From: Brachybacterium kimchii
GTDB lineage: Bacteria > Actinomycetota > Actinomycetes > Actinomycetales > Dermabacteraceae
Assembly: GCF_023373525.1 (NCBI RefSeq)
Contig: NZ_CP097218.1
Span: 434,001 to 498,000 of the forward strand
Length of the DNA stretch: 64,000 nucleotides
Direction of reading: 5' to 3'
Positions 61,722 through 64,000 of this stretch are shown piece after piece. The number at the start of each line of letters is the position of its first letter. Positions within the stretch are counted from its first letter, which is position 1. A program made the translations under genes and the position numbers. The notes under the pieces are model-generated. The model searched no databases. It was not told the origin of the DNA and saw nothing but the letters and a program-made list of their open reading frames with translations.

Positions 61722-62353
61722 GCGTCGAAGAACTGCGCGTCGGGCAGCACGTTCAGAGCGACGGTGAGCCTGTTGCCGGCGGCGAACGCGATGACCACGA
61801 AGAGTGCCTCGATGATCTGCTCGCTGCTCAGGCCCTGCGCGCGGAGCCCCGCGATGTCGGCATCCCCGAGGGCGTGCACGTCGAGCGAGACCGTGCGCGC
61901 GAAATCGGCCAGCGCGCGGCGACGCTCGTCGAGCTCTGCCACCTCGCGGTCGTCCAGGCCGATCCGGGTGGCGAGCGCGTGGTCGTGGATCGCCCTCCCG
62001 TAGGACTGGATGTGGTTCAGGCGGCAGTAGCTGCAGCCGTTGGCGGCCGAGGAGACGAGGGCCAGGAAGTCCCTGTCCTCCTGGCTGAGCGCCCCCTTCC
62101 GTCCGAGCAGGCCCAGCAGCAGGGTGTTGAGGTGCTGTGCGTGCTCGCCGGCGAGGGCGGAGGCGGCGGCCCAGTTCGGGAGGTAGCCGAGCTGGGACTC
62201 GAGGCCGTCGAGCTGCTCCCGGAGAGCGGTCGGCAGATCCTCGCGTCGGGCGAGGGGGAGCCGGGAGATCTCGGAGCGCTGCTCGGCAGGGCTCGATGCG
62301 GCCGTGTCCCGGGCAGTCGTCGCCGTGGGCGCCTGCGTGGCGGTGGTGGTCAT
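61718..62353 (-). CDS. AhpD-like family protein, diverged paralogue
   Basis: A 211-residue paralogue of the next gene: LGYLPNWAAASALAGEHAQHLNTLLLGLLGRKGALSQEDRDFLALVSSAANGCSYCRLNHIQSYG, then the helical tail ending ALNVLPDAQFFDA. The CxxCxxxH part is kept (CSYCRLNH), but the glutamate three residues before the first cysteine is replaced by alanine, so its chemistry may differ or it may be a partner subunit. The first 30 residues are Thr/Ala-rich. It is the promoter-proximal gene of the operon and overlaps the next one by 4 bp. Confidence 0.9.
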   Translation of the reverse strand: MTTTATQAPTATTARDTAASSPAEQRSEISRLPLARREDLPTALREQLDGLESQLGYLPNWAAASALAGEHAQHLNTLLLGLLGRKGALSQEDRDFLALVSSAANGCSYCRLNHIQSYGRAIHDHALATRIGLDDREVAELDERRRALADFARTVSLDVHALGDADIAGLRAQGLSSEQIIEALFVVIAFAAGNRLTVALNVLPDAQFFDA

Positions 62354-62423
62354 GGGTCCTCCGTCCCGTGGGGTGTGGATCGGTCGTGCGCGCGGCAGCT
62401 CCGCGACTCGCACGCACATAAGC

Positions 62424-62452
62424 ACACTAGATGGGGTGCATAAGCGGAGCAA
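62424..62452 (-). promoter_or_regulatory. Promoter of the AhpD/PLP operon with direct repeats
   Basis: On the minus strand TTGCTC (62452-62447) and TAGTGT (62429-62424) are 17 bp apart, a good -35/-10 pair about 70 bp before the first start codon. CATAAGC (plus-strand reading) occurs at 62417-62423 and again at 62439-62445, 22 bp apart and on both sides of the -10, suggesting a regulator with two in-phase sites. Confidence 0.55.
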
Positions 62453-62647
62453 GGGGTAGGAGATACGGCGACTCACGCGGACATCTGCGTGGACGTCCTC
62501 GTCCTCCCCGCGCCGCCCGATGGTCATGAGGATCTCTTCGCACACCGGGTTCGCCTCGGAGAGCGTGTCCGGGCGGCCGGGGCCCGCGGCCGTCACGAGA
62601 CGTCCGGACCCCGCACGCGCGCCCTCGCGTTCTGAGAAGATCAGCCC

Positions 62648-63289
62648 ATGAACGACACCGCCGTCCCCGCCCGCACCCTCGTCTTCATCGGGGACTCAAT
62701 CACCGACGCCGGCCGTCGCGAGGATCCGGAGCACCTCGGGTTCGGATACGTGCGGCTGATCGCCGAGCACTTCGCGGCCCATGAGCCGGATGCGAGGGTG
62801 CTGAACACGGGGATCGGTGGGAACCGCGTGCCGGACCTGGTGGCGCGGTTCGGTCCGGACTGCGTGGACCTCGCCCCCGACGTCGTCACCCTCTACGTGG
62901 GCGTGAACGACACCTGGCGCCGCTACGACAGCGACGACCCCACCTCCGTGGAGGACTTCGAGGCCGGGTACCGCTATCTGCTCGACCAGCTCTCGGGCGC
63001 GCGGCCGGGCGTGCCCGTGCTGCTGATCCTCCCGTTCGTCGCCGATATCGACGAGGAGAAGGCCCGCTTTCACGAGGACCTCGCTCCCAAGGTCGCTCGC
63101 ATCCGGGCGCTCGCCCGCGAGTTCGGCCACCCCGTCGTGGACTCCGAGCACCTGCTGGAGCGCGCCTACGCCGCGGGCCACACCCCGGCGACCATCGCCG
63201 AGGACGGCGTGCACCCGACGATCGCGGGGCACCGCCTGCTGGCCGACGCCTGGCTCGAGGCCTTCGCGACGGTGGACCCGCGACGCTGA
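62648..63289 (+). CDS. SGNH/GDSL family hydrolase
   Basis: A 213-residue esterase or lipase-like protein. The four SGNH blocks are clear: FIGDSITDAGRR (nucleophile Ser), NTGIGGNRVPDL (Gly), LYVGVNDTWRRY (Asn) and AEDGVHPTIAGHRLLADAWL (Asp and His). There is no signal peptide, so it acts in the cytoplasm. The family includes acetylxylan esterases and lysophospholipases; the natural substrate is unknown. ATG 62648 is directly before the conserved core. It is convergent with the calpain-like gene. Confidence 0.93.
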   Translation: MNDTAVPARTLVFIGDSITDAGRREDPEHLGFGYVRLIAEHFAAHEPDARVLNTGIGGNRVPDLVARFGPDCVDLAPDVVTLYVGVNDTWRRYDSDDPTSVEDFEAGYRYLLDQLSGARPGVPVLLILPFVADIDEEKARFHEDLAPKVARIRALAREFGHPVVDSEHLLERAYAAGHTPATIAEDGVHPTIAGHRLLADAWLEAFATVDPRR

Positions 63290-63304
63290 CGCGGCCCGGC
63301 CGCC

Positions 63305-64000
63305 TCAGCGCAGCGGGCGGGCGGTGACGTCGATCGAGAGGAAGCCGCGGCGGAACGTCCGGCGGTCGACGACGAGCAGCTCGTCGGGCGTCCACGGGTT
63401 CCGCAGGGAGATCTCGCCCGTCGCCGGGTCGCATCCCACGATCGCCATCACGTGGTTCGCCGGCAGCGGCCCGCCCGCGGTCATCACGCGGGGCGAGAGC
63501 GGGTGGGTGGAGGCGAGCACGGCGCGCCCCTCGTCGAGCCATCCCCGCAGGCGGTCGGGGCGGGGGAGCAGCACGTGCGTGCGCGCGGGGATCCCCGCGA
63601 GCAGCTGGAGGCCGAACCGCCCGAGCCCCCGACCGAGCATCCGGTAGGACCCGGCGACATGGATCGCGGCGGCCTTCTCCACGAGGCCCGGCCATCCCGG
63701 TGCGTCGGCGGCGCTCCCGGGTGCGGATCCGGACCCAGACCCAGACCCAGACCCAGACTCAGTCTCGGCCCCGGACCGGGACTGGAGTGCGCCCACCCAG
63801 CGGCCCCGCGCGTCGACCGGCATCGCCCGATCGACCGCGATGCGCACGCGGCCCCCGCGCAGCAGGACTCCGACGCTGCTCGACCCGTCGTGCGCCCTGA
63901 TCATCTCTGCGACGCGCGCGGGCGCCGCCTCGTGGATCGCGAGCATCGCCGCCGCCACCCAGCAGTCGCCGAACGCGCCCTGGCGGGGACGGGCATCGAG
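63305..64000 (-). CDS. Calpain-like (C2 family) cysteine protease, partial
   Basis: The last 231 residues of a minus-strand protein, running off the right edge. The visible start RPRQGAFGDCWVAAAMLAIHE is the calpain-type cysteine box. ADAPGWPGLVEKAAAIHVAGSYRML matches the calpain core, NHVMAIVGCDPATGEI supplies the catalytic His, and LRNPWTPDELL the Asn, so the Cys-His-Asn triad is complete. A Ser-Gly repeat (about residues 90-100 of the visible part), encoded by hexanucleotide repeats near 63733-63764, sits inside a loop. The N-terminal region and any secretion signal lie outside the window. Confidence 0.88.
   Translation of the reverse strand, partial: LDARPRQGAFGDCWVAAAMLAIHEAAPARVAEMIRAHDGSSSVGVLLRGGRVRIAVDRAMPVDARGRWVGALQSRSGAETESGSGSGSGSGSAPGSAADAPGWPGLVEKAAAIHVAGSYRMLGRGLGRFGLQLLAGIPARTHVLLPRPDRLRGWLDEGRAVLASTHPLSPRVMTAGGPLPANHVMAIVGCDPATGEISLRNPWTPDELLVVDRRTFRRGFLSIDVTARPLR

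Noticed and set aside
63733..63764. CRISPR or satellite array
   Set aside because: The hexanucleotide repeat is short, has no spacers and encodes a Ser-Gly linker in the calpain-like frame.

Overview
The window is chromosomal DNA of a very GC-rich actinobacterium. Codons overwhelmingly end in G or C, GTG and TTG starts are common, and 4-bp ATGA stop/start overlaps are frequent. DUF222/HNH, PPA1309, UPF0182, actinobacterial-type Orn and DUF4916 proteins, together with a mevalonate operon, point to Actinomycetota, most likely Micrococcales (a Dermabacteraceae/Brachybacterium-like organism is my guess, not a demonstrated assignment). I see no phage, IS element, integrase or CRISPR array.

Layout. 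1-2030: end of rph, rdgB, a DUF4916 NUDIX-like gene and a histidine phosphatase. 2031-4440: a lower-GC island with three DnaA-box-like sites and a DUF222/HNH endonuclease gene. 4.6-9.4 kb: tRNA-Leu and small housekeeping or stress genes (DUF3618, YchJ-like, GNAT, sugar acetyltransferase, unusual SDR, TVP38-type membrane protein, TetR-like regulator). 9.4-16.6 kb: an OYE-family reductase divergent from a LysR gene, a PrsW-like protease, a MarR regulator divergent from an MMPL exporter over a near-perfect palindrome, and a TerC gene behind a probable yybP-ykoY manganese riboswitch. 16.6-21.2 kb: DUF2200, a FAD/NAD reductase, an MHS-type MFS transporter, tRNA-Lys and a nucleotide-sugar-epimerase-like protein. 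21.5-28.0 kb: a complete, translationally coupled mevalonate operon (mevalonate kinase, diphosphomevalonate decarboxylase, phosphomevalonate kinase, type 2 IPP isomerase, HMG-CoA reductase, HMG-CoA synthase) that turns acetoacetyl-CoA and acetyl-CoA into IPP and DMAPP.

28-32 kb: the tail of a lost VOC gene, an SDR divergent from a MerR regulator, and a large fusion of a polysaccharide pyruvyl transferase, a beta-rich middle region and a nitroreductase, followed by about 0.8 kb without recognisable genes. 32.7-42.3 kb: tRNA-His, a thiamine-binding protein, a fusion of oligoribonuclease to a YihS-like sugar isomerase, a TPP-riboswitch operon (MFS transporter, thiM, thiE), an SDR with an extra N-terminal domain, a FAD monooxygenase and tRNA-Arg. 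42.5-46.7 kb: a complete ECF transporter (S, T and two ATPases, one with a degenerate signature motif) followed by a nucleoside hydrolase, which suggests nucleoside salvage. 46.7-54.4 kb: an Lhr-Nei DNA repair pair, superoxide dismutase and an SSB paralogue. 54.4-58.5 kb: PPA1309 and UPF0182 genes and initiator tRNA. 58.6-62.4 kb: a five-gene minus-strand operon (two AhpD-like proteins, a cysteine-synthase-like PLP enzyme, an SDR, a SnoaL-like protein) of unknown pathway. The window ends with a GDSL hydrolase and the C-terminal part of a calpain-like cysteine protease.

The items I would look at first are the Orn-isomerase fusion, the pyruvyl-transferase/nitroreductase fusion, the unknown AhpD/PLP operon and the TPP-controlled MFS transporter.
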